DNA from: Cryoendolithus antarcticus
Lineage: Eukaryota; Ascomycota; Dothideomycetes; Cladosporiales; Cladosporiaceae
Assembly (NCBI GenBank): GCA_002077065.1
Contig: NAJO01000002.1
Span: 1,116,001-1,180,000 of the forward strand
Reading direction: 5' to 3'
DNA: 64,000 bases
Part shown: positions 1 to 10,745 of the stretch, piece by piece
How positions within the stretch are numbered: the stretch's first letter is position 1
Layout of the letters: each line of letters begins with the position of its first letter
Made by a program: the position numbers and the translations under genes
The notes under the pieces: generated by a model
Seen by the model: the letters and a program-made list of their open reading frames with translations, nothing else
Told to the model about the DNA's origin: nothing
Database searches by the model: none

Positions 1-907
1 AGTTGATCGGCACGCCCATCTTCATAGTCACCACCAGGCCAAATAGGAAAGCGAAAGCTGAGCAGAGCAGCACACTCGTCCCGAGCCAGAAATTCGAGCC
101 AAGTCGTCGCATGCTCAGGAACAGCGAAGCAAAGGTTAGGTACATGCTCGTGTACCCCAGCACCATAATGATGATATCGAGGGTCTCAGCGTTCTTTAGC
201 AGGTCCACGAATGCCGTCCAGGAGTTCTGCGCCCACTCGACCACCTGATTGGACTTGCCTGCAGTCTTGGAAGATTGCATCAGCCACAGCTTCCGCTCCG
301 GCTCATCATCGCTGCCATCATCTTCTTCTCGCTGCCCAGCGCCCACGCCTGCTGGGAGCTCTCTGACGCCTTGTAAGAATTGTGCGGTCTCGCTGTAGGG
401 CATTGAGTATGCCAACGTCGTATCTGAGCTCAGCGGCGCAAACCCATTGGCAGAGCTTGGCAGTATCTCCGCTGAGCTACCTTGAGGCATTGGTATCCTC
501 CCAACTTCAGGCGCACCTTCCCCAGGAAATGCGAGCGTGACCACAGCCACATCCCCTCTCAGCTGCTCTGCCAACCTCGCGTCTGCCCCATTCTCCTCCA
601 GCTGCCACTTCCACCCAGTTTCCTCCCCAAGATGTAACCTTCTGCTCCCTGCACTGAGTGCAGCCAGATCCACTCTGCCAACTCCACTGCCTGGCCCGGG
701 TTGGAAGAAGCCTGTCTCCAGTAGACTTATGTAAGTGGTCGATGCAAAGACGGCTACAAAAGCCAATGTGTAGACCGGGTGTGTGCAGGCGCTGTTGGAC
801 ACCGCCTGGAGGTAGGGCGTCAGGTGGCGATTGTAGAAGCCTGGTCGGGGCGGGGAGGTCGGGTCGTAGTTGCGGCGCCAGCGCGTGGGGATGAGGTAGT
901 TGAGCAT
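1..907 (-). CDS. hmg1: 3-hydroxy-3-methylglutaryl-CoA reductase, N-terminal part (partial, 3' end outside window)
   Basis: HMG-CoA reductase is the rate-limiting ER-membrane enzyme of the mevalonate/sterol pathway. Only the membrane N-terminus is present; the catalytic domain lies beyond base 1. Translating the minus strand from ATG 907 gives about 302 residues. A first membrane helix with the family signature VFASTTYISLLE lies near residues 50-62. It is followed by a luminal loop and then a sterol-sensing-type segment, with SLFLSMRRLGSNFWLGTSVL near residues 264-284 and VVTMKMGVPIN at the edge. These motifs are characteristic of fungal HMG-CoA reductases. The start is uncertain: the frame stays open upstream to about 1018 with no earlier ATG, while a different frame with an ATG at 1091 overlaps it. 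No intron is needed in the visible part. Identity is secure; the 5' end is not. Confidence 0.9.
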   Translation of the reverse strand, partial: MLNYLIPTRWRRNYDPTSPPRPGFYNRHLTPYLQAVSNSACTHPVYTLAFVAVFASTTYISLLETGFFQPGPGSGVGRVDLAALSAGSRRLHLGEETGWKWQLEENGADARLAEQLRGDVAVVTLAFPGEGAPEVGRIPMPQGSSAEILPSSANGFAPLSSDTTLAYSMPYSETAQFLQGVRELPAGVGAGQREEDDGSDDEPERKLWLMQSSKTAGKSNQVVEWAQNSWTAFVDLLKNAETLDIIIMVLGYTSMYLTFASLFLSMRRLGSNFWLGTSVLLCSAFAFLFGLVVTMKMGVPIN

Positions 908-1792
908 GTTGAAGCTCTTGTTGGGGAGTTTGTCGTGGTCCACGTGCTGTGCCTGCCGGGGGTAATATAGCAGCCTTGCTATTGTTCTCGGCTCGTGAAG
1001 TGAGGGTGGAGACGGTCAATTCAGTGGAGGTCCGCCGCGGGCATGGTAAGGGTTGTTGACGGAACGCTTGCGTGTCGAGAGGATATGTCACTATAACTTG
1101 GAAATGTCACCCTTGTCGTGCTCGTGTCCCAATGTCAATGCTGCCAATGGTCCCTCGCTCTTGCCTGCTTCGTGTGCTGCTTCAGATGATCTTGCGTAGT
1201 CAAAGACACCCAAATGCAGCAACTACTAGTACAGACCCCCGTGAATAACAAAACTGCCAACTGCTCCACCCAAATCCAGGACCCTGCAATCGCGCGGCCG
1301 GCGGTGTAGTAACAGACGGCTCGAGGTCAAGAAATTATTGGCAGGAGCTCCCGATGCGGTTAGTGAATCTGCGAAAGTTGCTGCACTCCACGCCGAGGAA
1401 ATAACGCTCCACTTCTCCTATCGTGACTGCCGAAGTATTGAAGGAAATGGAAGACGGGTGGTTTGAGGAGTTTCACACGTCTTGACCCTCTAGGGCTACC
1501 CTTATCAGGATCATGGACAGCTACCTACGGTGACGAAGACGATTGCGAACACCACGCGGTCGCCACGATCTGCTCACGATGAGTACACAGGTACCTGTGA
1601 CATTCAATCGTACGATTTCGACTTGCATGTCGCGAAGCTTGTTGCATGCAGGTACAGCTCCTTCGTTGGTAACACTACCTTACATGTAGAATGACAAGGT
1701 ACTACCGGACGCGAACTGCGATTCGGTATTGTGTCAACCTCCTCACACATTGGTCTTGTGCCAATGTAAGTCCAGTGCACTTCACCACCCCC
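908..1792. other. Intergenic: upstream of HMG-CoA reductase
   Basis: It should hold the promoter of the HMG-CoA reductase gene. I see no convincing ORF or RNA gene. An overlapping frame opens at ATG 1091 on the minus strand (see findings). Confidence 0.5.
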
Positions 1793-2518
1793 CTACCATC
1801 TCCATCTCATATCCCATTTCCGCCGATCTGCACGCACCGTAGCGCCGATATCCCATCTATCGCCCTCATCTCGATGATGCAGCGTGTCACCGCGCTGCAC
1901 GAAGTGGTTGCTGCAATTATATGGCAGCCGATAGTATCGGTCGTGCGTCCCGCAAGATGCATATGGATTCAAGCAGGCTTTCGTGCGTGCCGGGCGGTCG
2001 TACGCTGAACCTGCGCGATCAACGGGCGTCGCGTATGGCTGATATAGGATCGATGGCCGACGGGAGCGCGATGACGAAGCGACGGTCGGCAGCTGAGCGC
2101 CATATCGGGAGCTCAGTGATGGAGGTCGGGATGTGGGTTCCTTTGGTACCATGGAACTGCGCCGGCTCGACAGACCCCGAAACGACGTGCGCGCTGACTG
2201 TGGCACGGGCAGCGTATGGCGTGGGCGATAGACTGGGTTGTCGAAAGGCAGGTAGCTTCTCTGCGCTGGCGCGAAGGAGACAGGGTCATTGATCGCCAAC
2301 AAGCTCTCCAGGAAGCAGCTGCACTCTCGACCCTGTAGGTGACGAGAGCAGCCACAGCTGTAGGCGTAGGAGTGAAGAGGCATCTGTTGTGGGGCGACTG
2401 AGGCCAAAGAAGGATGCAGCTTTATATCGCAAATCCTGCTACGGCTCCGCTCGTTCAATATTGCCACGGCGTGCTCTCTGTTGTTGGCCGGCCTTATTGA
2501 TGATGAGCAAGTGGCCAT
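1793..2518 (-). CDS. Hypothetical protein (orphan ORF, 241 aa)
   Basis: An uninterrupted minus-strand ORF with an ATG start, not antisense to any recognised gene. The protein is rich in Ser, Arg and Pro and has no obvious signal peptide or membrane segment. A cysteine cluster (CGCSRHLQGRECSC) lies near residues 55-70. The middle is low-complexity Ser/Arg/Pro and the C-terminus is basic and Trp-containing (RADRRKWDMRWRW). I do not recognise the family. The length is unusual for a chance ORF in this intergenic context, but there is no homology evidence and codon use was not tested. It could be a species-specific protein or a long spurious frame. Confidence 0.35.
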   Translation of the reverse strand: MATCSSSIRPANNREHAVAILNERSRSRICDIKLHPSLASVAPQQMPLHSYAYSCGCSRHLQGRECSCFLESLLAINDPVSFAPAQRSYLPFDNPVYRPRHTLPVPQSARTSFRGLSSRRSSMVPKEPTSRPPSLSSRYGAQLPTVASSSRSRRPSILYQPYATPVDRAGSAYDRPARTKACLNPYASCGTHDRYYRLPYNCSNHFVQRGDTLHHRDEGDRWDIGATVRADRRKWDMRWRW

Positions 2519-3033
2519 TGTACCACCCAGACTGAGCTGCTTGAGCAGACATAGCAGCTGAAGGTTTGTTGACAGCGCTTGGCTTGGTCTAGCAAAGGCG
2601 GATGGATAGTCCGGAGCAAAGTGCTTGTCCAGCCGCGGTCATTACTGCCGCATTTTGTTAAACCTGTAGAGCGGTATTCGCAGAGGCCACGTGCACTACT
2701 TGTGGCTGATCAATTCTTGTCCGTGAGAAGTGGCAGCACGCAAATGCCGTGGACGTTGATAGCAAGCAGGTATGTTTCGACTAGTAAGCGCCTTGGTCTT
2801 TCCGAATGAAAATCGAGTGGGAATGTACTCTTGACGAGTGCTTGATCCGTACACCTTACTACTGACAGCATTACAGGTCTTAACACATCTGTGAAGTCAG
2901 CAACCCTCTACCCAGCGCTCTATGCACCCCACAGGCGGCAGTACACGCTCCCAGGCCGATCTCAGCACTTGATCTCAGCCATCCTCAGCTTTCGTGACAT
3001 CATTTCCCAGAGGTCCAGTGTTCCAGGAATCTT
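2519..3033. other. Intergenic
   Basis: Between the orphan ORF and the 3' end of the acidic protein gene. Short frames only; nothing supportable seen. Confidence 0.5.
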
Positions 3034-3690
3034 TCAAGGCGTCGTAGCATAGTCCTCAGCGACAACGGTATCTCCACCTTGGCTTCCCACTTCATCTGCG
3101 TCCCCATTGCCACCTTCGTATGCCTCATCGTCGTCCTCCCCAAGCCTTGCGAAGTGCCGTGCCACATTCTCGTCCTCCAGGTCGGGCAAGACCACGTCCC
3201 ACTCCTTCTCCGCAGTGCCATTCGCGATCTTGCCCTTCGCGGCGATCTCGTCCACATCCACATCCTCGTCGTCCTCCACGTCCGCCGCCTGCTTCTCAGC
3301 TACTGTTCGAAAGCGGAAAGCAAGCATCATGCCGTCCCGGATGCCTGCGTCTGCTACAGTCTGCCCTACACTAGTTGCCTGACCTCTACTGCTCTTCTGT
3401 GCCTTTGCCTTCCCATTGCCGTTCGCCGTTCTCGCAGGTTGCCCGACTTCCTCCCAGCCTAGGCTCGCATCGTTCGGGTCTCGAGGGATTGCTAAGACCA
3501 CATCTTCGGGGTCTTTCGGTATGGCGTATGAGCCGAGTTTGCCAGATGATTGCGTTTCATGTAGTGTGTCAAGCAAGCGGACGGGAAGCGTGGACAGTTT
3601 GGACGTAGGTTCGGTGTGGAGGAGGAGCGTGGTCTTGTGTAACTTCAAGCGGATGGTAAGGGTTTGAGAGGTTGCAGTCGAAGGCGCCAT
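3034..3690 (-). CDS. Conserved fungal hypothetical protein, possible ubiquitin-like fold with acidic tail
   Basis: Single-exon 218-aa protein starting MAPSTATSQTLTIRLKLHKT. Residues 10-45 read as two beta strands followed by a helix (TIRLKLHKTTLLLH, then KLSTLPVRLLDTLHE), suggestive of a ubiquitin-like or beta-grasp start. Residues 70-125 include a DPNDASLGWEE segment and an IRDGMMLAFRF strand. The C-terminus is strongly acidic (DVEDDEDVDVDE) and ends in a low-complexity Gly/Asp tail. There is no signal peptide or membrane helix, so it is probably cytosolic or nuclear. It is head-to-head with the membrane-protein gene at 3912, with about 220 bp between start codons, so the two probably share a promoter region. 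The biochemical role is unknown; the fold is inferred from the pattern of hydrophobic residues only. Confidence 0.65.
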   Translation of the reverse strand: MAPSTATSQTLTIRLKLHKTTLLLHTEPTSKLSTLPVRLLDTLHETQSSGKLGSYAIPKDPEDVVLAIPRDPNDASLGWEEVGQPARTANGNGKAKAQKSSRGQATSVGQTVADAGIRDGMMLAFRFRTVAEKQAADVEDDEDVDVDEIAAKGKIANGTAEKEWDVVLPDLEDENVARHFARLGEDDDEAYEGGNGDADEVGSQGGDTVVAEDYATTP

Positions 3691-3911
3691 GACGAAGAAG
3701 TGACTGCGGAGAGGAAGTCGGAGTGGTGTGAGGGGAAGCGAGCGGTGGAGGGGTGTGAGTACAGGAAGGTGGAAGTGTTTGCTGGCTCTTGGTGAGCGCG
3801 ACGTGATATGCCTGATTGGGAATGCCGGGACCAGAGCTGCTCGTGCCTCCGCGAGCCATTCGAGTGCTGGCTATACATGTGCCCGCATCTATAGCCGATG
3901 CTGCCACGAGC

Positions 3912-4713
3912 ATGGCAGACGACGTCGCCGTCGACAATCCTCTGACTCCCGCCGAGCGCGCACAGCTCCAGAATGACTGGTACCAGCAGCGCCTCTCCCT
4001 TCCCATAGCCCTCCGCCTCCCGCTCTACCTCTCCATCTCCTCCCTCACCGGCTTTGGCTTAGGCATAATCCACGGCACGCGCGAGACTGGCAAGGTTCTC
4101 CCGATTCCATTGAAGTAGCTCTCGCTAACACAACACAGGCCTCCGCTTCCGCGCCGAGAATGCCCACCGCCTGCCCACCACCCAAGCAGGCTGGTACCTC
4201 TACCACAAGTCCAAAAACTACGTCTCGCTCCTCGGTGGCCTGAAAGAAGGCTTCCGCATGGGTGGGCGGCTCGCACTATGGACGGGGCTCTTCGCGGGCA
4301 TGGAACAAGGTATCGATCGCTTCCGCTCAGTGGCTTATCGGACCTTCCTCGCACAACCGGCTGTGGAGCCTCTTCCACCTCGAGGCAGCCCAGCTAGGGA
4401 GGTCGAGAGACGGAGAAGGATCACGGAACGGCGAGAAAGGGAGGCGGAGAGGGAGCGGAGCAATGACTTTCTTAGCACTGCATTCGCTGGGCTTGGGACG
4501 GCGGGGGCGTTCAGTCTGGTGAATGGGTTTCCGTTGCCGACTTTCAGGAGGATTGCTATGATGGGACTGAAAGCTGGGTTTGCTTTTGGGTTACTGCAGG
4601 ATGCTGTAAGCATGGCACGTGGTAGGCGATTGGGATATGTGGAGTGGATCAGGAGTCAGCTTGGGCGTGAGAAGATCGAAGATAATCTGGCAGTGGGGAG
4701 CAGTGCAGGCTGA
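3912..4713 (+). CDS. Glycine-rich multi-pass membrane protein, Tim17/Tim22/Tim23-like (250 aa)
   Basis: Two exons, 3912-4089 and 4139-4713, joined across a 49-bp intron. The intron starts GCAAGG rather than GT and ends CACAG after a GCTAACA branch point. No GT donor exists in the preceding exon that would keep the frame, so this is a GC-AG intron. The spliced protein begins MADDVAVDNPLTPAERAQLQ. It has a conserved-looking segment GLRFRAENAHRLPTTQAGWY after the junction, then glycine-spaced helices (MGGRLALWTGLFAGMEQGID; FAGLGTAGAFSLVNG; MMGLKAGFAFGLLQDA) resembling the Tim17/22/23 superfamily of mitochondrial inner-membrane proteins. A charged Arg/Glu-rich linker separates the two helix pairs. 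The ATG at 3912 is preferred over one at 3816 because the extra residues look like leader sequence. Family placement is by pattern only; the exact homologue is not identified. Confidence 0.7.
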
Positions 4714-5584
4714 ACGATTGGCACCCACGCACATACCGAGACATAGAGGAACTCCATCGGGTACAGGAAGATTGAGCACTAGGATCCCGACTTATCAGAA
4801 GGTCACCCTGATGAATTCAACTTCCGGTCAGCTGCGCAGTCGCTTGCTCCAAGGAGATTGTACACGACTCCTGTGCGATACACCTGATTTCCTGACAGTC
4901 TGCAACGTCTACCTTGGATGGCACGAGATTCGACACCTCTTCTCCAGCCTGCCCAACTCACGCAGTGGGCACAGGAACTATCCGTGCGCGCATAGTCGGA
5001 AGGCTTCGATAGCAAGGCGCTTGTCGAGCTGTTCAAGGATCCCGCAGCACACTCGAGTCCGCTAATAATCAAGTGTCCCATATCGCCTCGGGGTGATTGG
5101 AACGGCACTCTTGGCCACCAGCCTGTGGGCGACACGGATGATGGCGTTGCCGCAGCTGCCCCATCTTCGAACTAGTGCGCTTCATGGCAACCATGACGAG
5201 GGCTAGGGTTGGACAATGCAGTGCGATGTTGGTGGGTGTAGGATCGGACAGGTAGCCTAGGAGGCAGGTCGTAGGTGATGGTGGACGAGTGTTCAAAAGC
5301 TTGGGCTGGGGTCAGCGCATGCTTACACTCACGTAGCGAGTCTCTGCCAGCGTCTTGGCTGCGTGACATGTGCGAGGAAGTGAAGTCGGGAGCGCAGGTA
5401 CGTGGAGGTTGTCCGGGATTGAAGGTAGTATACGAATATTCTGCGTGAAGCTACGTCTCACTCATGTGGCAGCACGTATCCCGTTAGAACAGAGCAAGGC
5501 GAAGATCCTCATGCGTAGCAGGGCATGCTGCAGGCACTCGTGGAAGATGTACATCGTCTCTACATATGACCACCAAATCCGTCT
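4714..5584. other. Intergenic
   Basis: Separates the convergent 3' ends of the Tim17-like gene and the permease gene. Only short overlapping frames are seen and none is persuasive. Confidence 0.5.
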
Positions 5585-7227
5585 CTACCTGCCAAAGAAC
5601 TTCTTCTCCAACGGCCTCGCAGCGCAGTATGCCACAAAACTAAACAGGAACCCCAATTCGAAGCCGACATCGCCACCGTACGGAATCGCACCGGCCTTCA
5701 AAGCAATGGGCCCAACCCACCAGACCTGGCTCATACCCGTCACCATGCCAGCAATCCCGCAGCAGAAAGCAAACACAGCCGCAATTCCAGGGGGCAACTT
5801 CATAGGCTGATCCCAATGCTCTGGGATATACCCCTTCATGCCCTTGCGGAAAACGAAATGGTCTGCCAAGGAAGTGCCTTCGTAGATCGCGAGCCAGTAG
5901 CCGATGAAGTCCATGAAGTATTGGAGGACTAGGGCGAAATCGTAGTAAGCTGGAATCGCGATGGCGATGTAGACACCCGTAGCAATGAAAGTCCAAATGA
6001 AGCGGGGGACGCGGGCGGTCCAGTGAGCAAGGACTTGTACCGTCAGCGCTACGGAGTAGATGTTCGGGCAGTTGTTTGCGATAATGCTGAGTGCGAGAAT
6101 AATGATGCAGAATTTGCCGAAAGTGCCGAGATGGTAAATTAACACGGCACCCAGCAAGCCTCCAGTGTGAGTCGCATCATATCCGGCCTGGTAGCGATTA
6201 TCGCCGCCATTCAAAGCTGTAGCGGAAGTGACGGCAACAGCGAGCATTTCCGTGAAGCACAGTGGAATGATCAGTCCCAGCCACGTCCAGAAGAAGACTT
6301 TCGTCCGCGACTGGTTCGAGGGCTGGTAGACCGTGTAGTCTGCTGCGTAGCTCGTCCATCCTGTTGCAAAGCCGTAGATGACGGAGCCGAAGGACAGCAC
6401 GGAGCCCATCTCAGAGGTGCCCACGCCCCAGGGAATCGCCACAAAATCGCCGCTGTGCGCGAAGACGCCGAGGAGAATGAGGAAGATGATGAAGGTCGGG
6501 ATCCACGAATAAAACTCGTAGGCGTGCACAACTTTGTAGCCAAAGGTCGTGACTGCGAGCGTGAGAATCGCAATGATTACGATGCCGGCTGGACCTTTAA
6601 CATCGGAGTTCACGGTCTCGATCAGTTGGGCGCCAACAATGCTGTTGACTGCGGACCAGCCGATGCAGGCGAGAACGTTAAAGACGGCGACTGCGGTGTT
6701 GTTAGTGGCCCACTCTCGATATGTCCAAGACTTGCATAAGCGTAGATAAGCGTACTCAGCTTCACCCCATACCACCCGTACCAGAACCTCGAGAGCACCA
6801 TTTGCCGTAGTCCAAACCTCGGCCCAAACGTACTGAAGTAGCACACCGGCGTTATCCCAAGCAAGTTGAAGAACAGAATAACCAGCATCGAGTCTGCTAC
6901 GCCCAGATAAAATGTCTGCTTCGCCAACAGTCCGAGCGCAAAGCTGGACACGACCATATTCGCACTGAACCACATCGTCCCGACATTCAGCAATGCGCGA
7001 AAGCCCGAATCTGTACGCTCATCTTCCGGCACGCGCTCAATGCCGCGCTGCTCGAAGCCCAGCTTGCCTGCGAAGCGCTGCGCGCGCGCATACCAGCTAT
7101 TGCCGATCTCGAAAGACTCGCCAGGGACGGCATTGTGCTGATCGGTGATGTGGGCGGGGTTGTAGGGTTTGGAATCGCTGGTGTCGGAGGAGGCGTGCGC
7201 GCCTTTCTCGACGTCGTAGGAGGTCAT
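5585..7227 (-). CDS. Purine-cytosine permease, NCS1 family (525 aa)
   Basis: Proton-coupled uptake of purines and cytosine at the plasma membrane; the Fcy2/FcyB type of the nucleobase-cation-symport-1 family. Two exons on the minus strand: 7227-6756 and 6690-5585. The 65-bp intron has a GTACGC donor and ends CTAACAACACCGCAG. Splicing restores the family segment YGVKLIAVFNVLACIGWSAV. Other signatures are SANMVVSSFALGLLAKQTFY (first helix), FFNLLGITPVCYFSTFGPRF and GLRQMVLSRFWYG. About 12 membrane helices are visible and the length is typical (Fcy2 is about 530 aa). The start is MTSYDVEKG, which gives a short hydrophilic N-terminal tail rich in Lys, Ser and Asp. Substrate range cannot be read from sequence. 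Confidence 0.9.
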
Positions 7228-8126
7228 GGTTGTGGCTTTGGATGTGAGGTCGTAGGACTGGATTGGGAGGGTGGATGGGATGGAGCAGCTCAGGCGAGCC
7301 CGAGTTTGATCTGCTTCACTGCCGTACTGAGGAATCCAACAAGACAGACCAAGCGCCAGGGAAAGAAAGCGATGCGTGAGATAGACTGCCACACACAAGT
7401 ATATACCCGAACCCACAAAAGAAACGCAGCCCTACTTCTTACTGTACCCGCAGCATGTCGCCGCAATCGCACACGGCCGAAGTACCCGCGACGCAGGCAT
7501 TCGTCGCGTGCATGTCAGCGCTGTGTGCAAGAACAAAAGATAACGAAACGGCGATCTAGCCCAGAGGAGCTGGTGCATGTGGGCCCGGCCACGCGGGTTT
7601 CGCCTCGCGAGGCCAATGAGAGGTCTGTGTGAGGAGCTGTCGTCGGGATCGACCGCTGGGAAGACTTCCTTGGGAGAGTGCTTATCGCGCTTGGCGAGGG
7701 GTGGAGGCATCTTGGAAAGCTTCGAGAAGCGTGATAGGAAAGGGAGGAAATTGCCGATGCAGTGGTGTTCTGGGAGCTGGCTGTGAACATTGATGGTGGT
7801 CAAGTCTTGCGTGTTGGAATCAGCGGCGTCCTCCACTAGTCTGCCTCTTCCCTAGAAATGACCTTGGCGGATCTTCGGAGCGAAGTAGCACGAGGCATGG
7901 GACGGTGTTGAAAGCCAGGGTCTCGCCACGAGAACTGTCAGAGTCGTGTAACGAAAATAACATTAGGGTATATATGCTCCTCACTGGAAGCTTCAAGGCG
8001 ACCTCTGCCCGTCTACCCAACAGCAGACCCGTAAGCCCGCTTACGCGTACACCGTCAAACCCGTCTCCTCGACATCCCATCTCCTTGAGAGGATTTCAAG
8101 CCTGCTCTGCCCGCCGTGCTCTGCGC
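7228..8126. other. Intergenic
   Basis: Upstream of the permease and downstream of Spa2. Contains leader sequence of the permease. Several short frames on both strands, none convincing. Confidence 0.5.
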
Positions 8127-10745
8127 TCAGCGATAAGGATCATACTCTCCCTCTCCCTCCCTCCCAGACCTCTCATCTCCCTTCGCCACAATTCCATTCG
8201 GCATCGCTACCTCCTCTTCGCTGCCTCCCTTACCCCAACCAAACCAGCCGTTGACTTTCTTGGAGGTGTTGCTTCTCTTGATCTCCAGCGGCTTCACACT
8301 CTCCACAGACCCACTAGACTTGTGGATGATATCGAGCAGATTGTTACTGCCTCTACTGACACTGAGCTTGCCAATGGGTGCTAGTACAGGCTCGGGCTCA
8401 TCGTCTTCAGAGGGTAAAGGTTCCGCCACTAGTGAGGCAGGCCGAATGCCGACACTCTTGACGAGCTCGATGGTCGCGTGCGTGAGGTTTGAGGCTGCTG
8501 CATCTAGTAGACCGACTGGCGACAGGCCATGGGAAGCGACGTGCAGTTTGCCGGCCGTGATTAGGGAGTTGGCAGTGCCCATCACACGCGCCTTGAGTTT
8601 TCCCAAGCTCTCACGACTGCCTTCATCGCTGCCGCTGCCCGAGCTGTGTGGCGAGGGAGAAGGTGTGGGATAGCCTGACGTGCTGAGTGGGGAAGTGATG
8701 GCTGCGATGCAGACGGCAACTTCCTTGACGGCAGAGAGGACAGGTTCGGGCTCGGACTGTCGGCCGGCGAGAAGCAGCGATTCTATGGCGAGTTGGAAAT
8801 TGGTGACTGCCACGCCGTCCACCAGGCCTGTCTCGCTGACGAACGCCGAAGGTAGTGCAGGCTTGGTGATAGGGAGGCCCATGGTGGAGGCACGCAGGGA
8901 GCGGTTCTGAGCTCGTAACTTGGCATAGCGGGTGCGCCAGGTTGAGATGTCGGACTCAAGACCCGTGATGCGGGAGTGCTGAGCTTCGGACTCCTCGGTG
9001 GAAGAGTGGTGAGTCGAGCTGAGTGCACGCATCTCGGCAAGATGTTGCATTGCCTGAGCTTGAACTTCGCTCGTGCGCTGCTCCTGCGCCGCGAGCTCTT
9101 CTTCCAGTGCGTGAATGCGGGTTTCCTGGTCTGCTGATCCCGATGAAGGTGTGTCGCGAATCTCGTCAAGCTCAGCTTCTCGCGTTCGGAGGTGGTTTTG
9201 CAGACTGTCGCGTTGCCTGGAGAGATCTTCAAGCTGAGCGCGGAGGCTGGAGTGCTCCGTCTGCAGACCTGAAAGTGAAGACTGCAGGGTGGTCTTCTCG
9301 GTATGGGTGTTCTCCAGTCGGGTCGTGATGTCTCTAAGGCTCTGCTCATGAGTGGCGTGAAGGTCTCGATCCTGCTGGCTCGTGCCTCTTCGAAGAGTGT
9401 CAAGCTCGCTCTTCATAGTCTCGTGTAGACGTTGAGCGTCTAACACCTTCTGCTCGAGCGTCTCTCTCAGATCATGCCACTCTCTTCGCTCTTCACTGAC
9501 ATTCCGTTCCTTGTCTTCCATCTCAAGTCGTCTGCCCTCGAGGTCGCGGTCCCTCTGCAATAAGCTCCCTTCCATCTCTTGCACTTTGCTTCTCAAGGTA
9601 GCAATCTCGGCCTCTTGCGCTTTCATGACCTCCGGATCACCGCCCCTGCCAGCACCCGGACTCATCGCGTCACTGCCAAGCGGACTGCTCAGCATGTCCA
9701 TCCCTCTCTCATCACCGTATGGGCTGATGCCCAAGTCCTCTTCATCGTCGTCCTCAACCATGGTACTCTTGTTGGGCACGATGGTATTACTCTGAAAAGT
9801 CTTGGGCAGCGGCTTCATCAAGTCTCCTCTGTCGCTCTGCTCGCTCGGTCTTCGGCTGCTAGCACCCATGGGACTTGCAGGTCTGAAACTCTGGTATGGC
9901 GCCTGAGGCATGCCCGGTCGACCCTGACCAGGTAAGGGGACTCGATATCCTGGCGGCATGCCGCGACCTTGACTGGTGCTGCTCAGCGGCCGATCGCCTT
10001 CACCGCCTGTGAATCGCGGAATGCGACGCTCGAGCTCGTAGAAGACATCTGTCGCGAGCTGCTTGAATCTCTCAATTGGAAGTGTGCTCAACTTCTGTCG
10101 TGCTTGATTCCGTTTCGGATGGAAGTTGTTCTTCGGCAACAGGTATCGTGGTACATCTCGTACGCGTTGTAATCGTTCGTCTTCTCGGCGAATTAACTCA
10201 TCGTAGACATCTGTACTGAGCTCCATGAACTGCGTGACGGATAATCGCAACAATTTGTCTCTTGCGCGATTAGGTTTGAGATTGCCCTTCTCGTCCCGAA
10301 GACTGGTGGCCAGATAGTTCTTCAGGACTTGATAGTGTCGCGAAAGCACATCCTCGTTGTCCGGCCGAAGTCCCATGCTCCGTCCGCTGTCCCTCGCGCC
10401 ACCAGGAGGCCCAAATCGTCCGTCACTCCGTCCTCCTATCGAGCTCGTGGAGGAGGGCGGTCGCATGCTGCCGCTACTTGCAGCAGAAGGTCGCGACATG
10501 TCTGTGCTGCCACTGGGGTGCTGAGAGCCCGGCGGTGAAGGTCGCTGTGGTCGCGCAGCGCCATACGGTCCACCTCCATAAGGTACATCGTTGGGTGTGC
10601 CACCAAGCGGATTGATGTTGTGACTGCTCGGCCCACTTGGAGGTCCATAGCGCGAGGCGAAGGAGTCGGAGCTGTTCATTGAGAGTGGGGATATAGGGCC
10701 GTTGTGGCGATGCATGGTGGGTGGTGGCATGCGACGGCTACTCAA
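8127..10745 (-). CDS. spa2: Polarisome scaffold protein Spa2 (872 aa)
   Basis: Spa2 organises the polarisome at hyphal tips, linking formins, Bud6 and MAPK modules to polarised growth. Single long exon. Residues 1-130 are disordered and Pro/Ser/Gly-rich. Two Spa2-homology (GIT-type) repeats lie near residues 161-188 (RARDKLLRLSVTQFMELSTD) and 211-240 (RNQARQKLSTLPIERFKQLA). After a second disordered stretch, a long coiled coil runs from about 385 to 630 with heptad-like Leu/Glu/Arg repeats. The C-terminal helical region (about 660-800) begins VTNFQLAIESLLLAG and ends in a basic/Gly tail. The two SHD repeats, the coiled coil and the C-terminal helical domain in that order are the Spa2 architecture. 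The start MSSRRMPPPTMHRHNG is the first ATG of the frame. Confidence 0.9.
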   Translation of the reverse strand: MSSRRMPPPTMHRHNGPISPLSMNSSDSFASRYGPPSGPSSHNINPLGGTPNDVPYGGGPYGAARPQRPSPPGSQHPSGSTDMSRPSAASSGSMRPPSSTSSIGGRSDGRFGPPGGARDSGRSMGLRPDNEDVLSRHYQVLKNYLATSLRDEKGNLKPNRARDKLLRLSVTQFMELSTDVYDELIRREDERLQRVRDVPRYLLPKNNFHPKRNQARQKLSTLPIERFKQLATDVFYELERRIPRFTGGEGDRPLSSTSQGRGMPPGYRVPLPGQGRPGMPQAPYQSFRPASPMGASSRRPSEQSDRGDLMKPLPKTFQSNTIVPNKSTMVEDDDEEDLGISPYGDERGMDMLSSPLGSDAMSPGAGRGGDPEVMKAQEAEIATLRSKVQEMEGSLLQRDRDLEGRRLEMEDKERNVSEERREWHDLRETLEQKVLDAQRLHETMKSELDTLRRGTSQQDRDLHATHEQSLRDITTRLENTHTEKTTLQSSLSGLQTEHSSLRAQLEDLSRQRDSLQNHLRTREAELDEIRDTPSSGSADQETRIHALEEELAAQEQRTSEVQAQAMQHLAEMRALSSTHHSSTEESEAQHSRITGLESDISTWRTRYAKLRAQNRSLRASTMGLPITKPALPSAFVSETGLVDGVAVTNFQLAIESLLLAGRQSEPEPVLSAVKEVAVCIAAITSPLSTSGYPTPSPSPHSSGSGSDEGSRESLGKLKARVMGTANSLITAGKLHVASHGLSPVGLLDAAASNLTHATIELVKSVGIRPASLVAEPLPSEDDEPEPVLAPIGKLSVSRGSNNLLDIIHKSSGSVESVKPLEIKRSNTSKKVNGWFGWGKGGSEEEVAMPNGIVAKGDERSGREGEGEYDPYR

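Noticed and set aside
6167..6739. 190-codon plus-strand ORF
   Set aside because: Antisense to the conserved helices of the purine permease.
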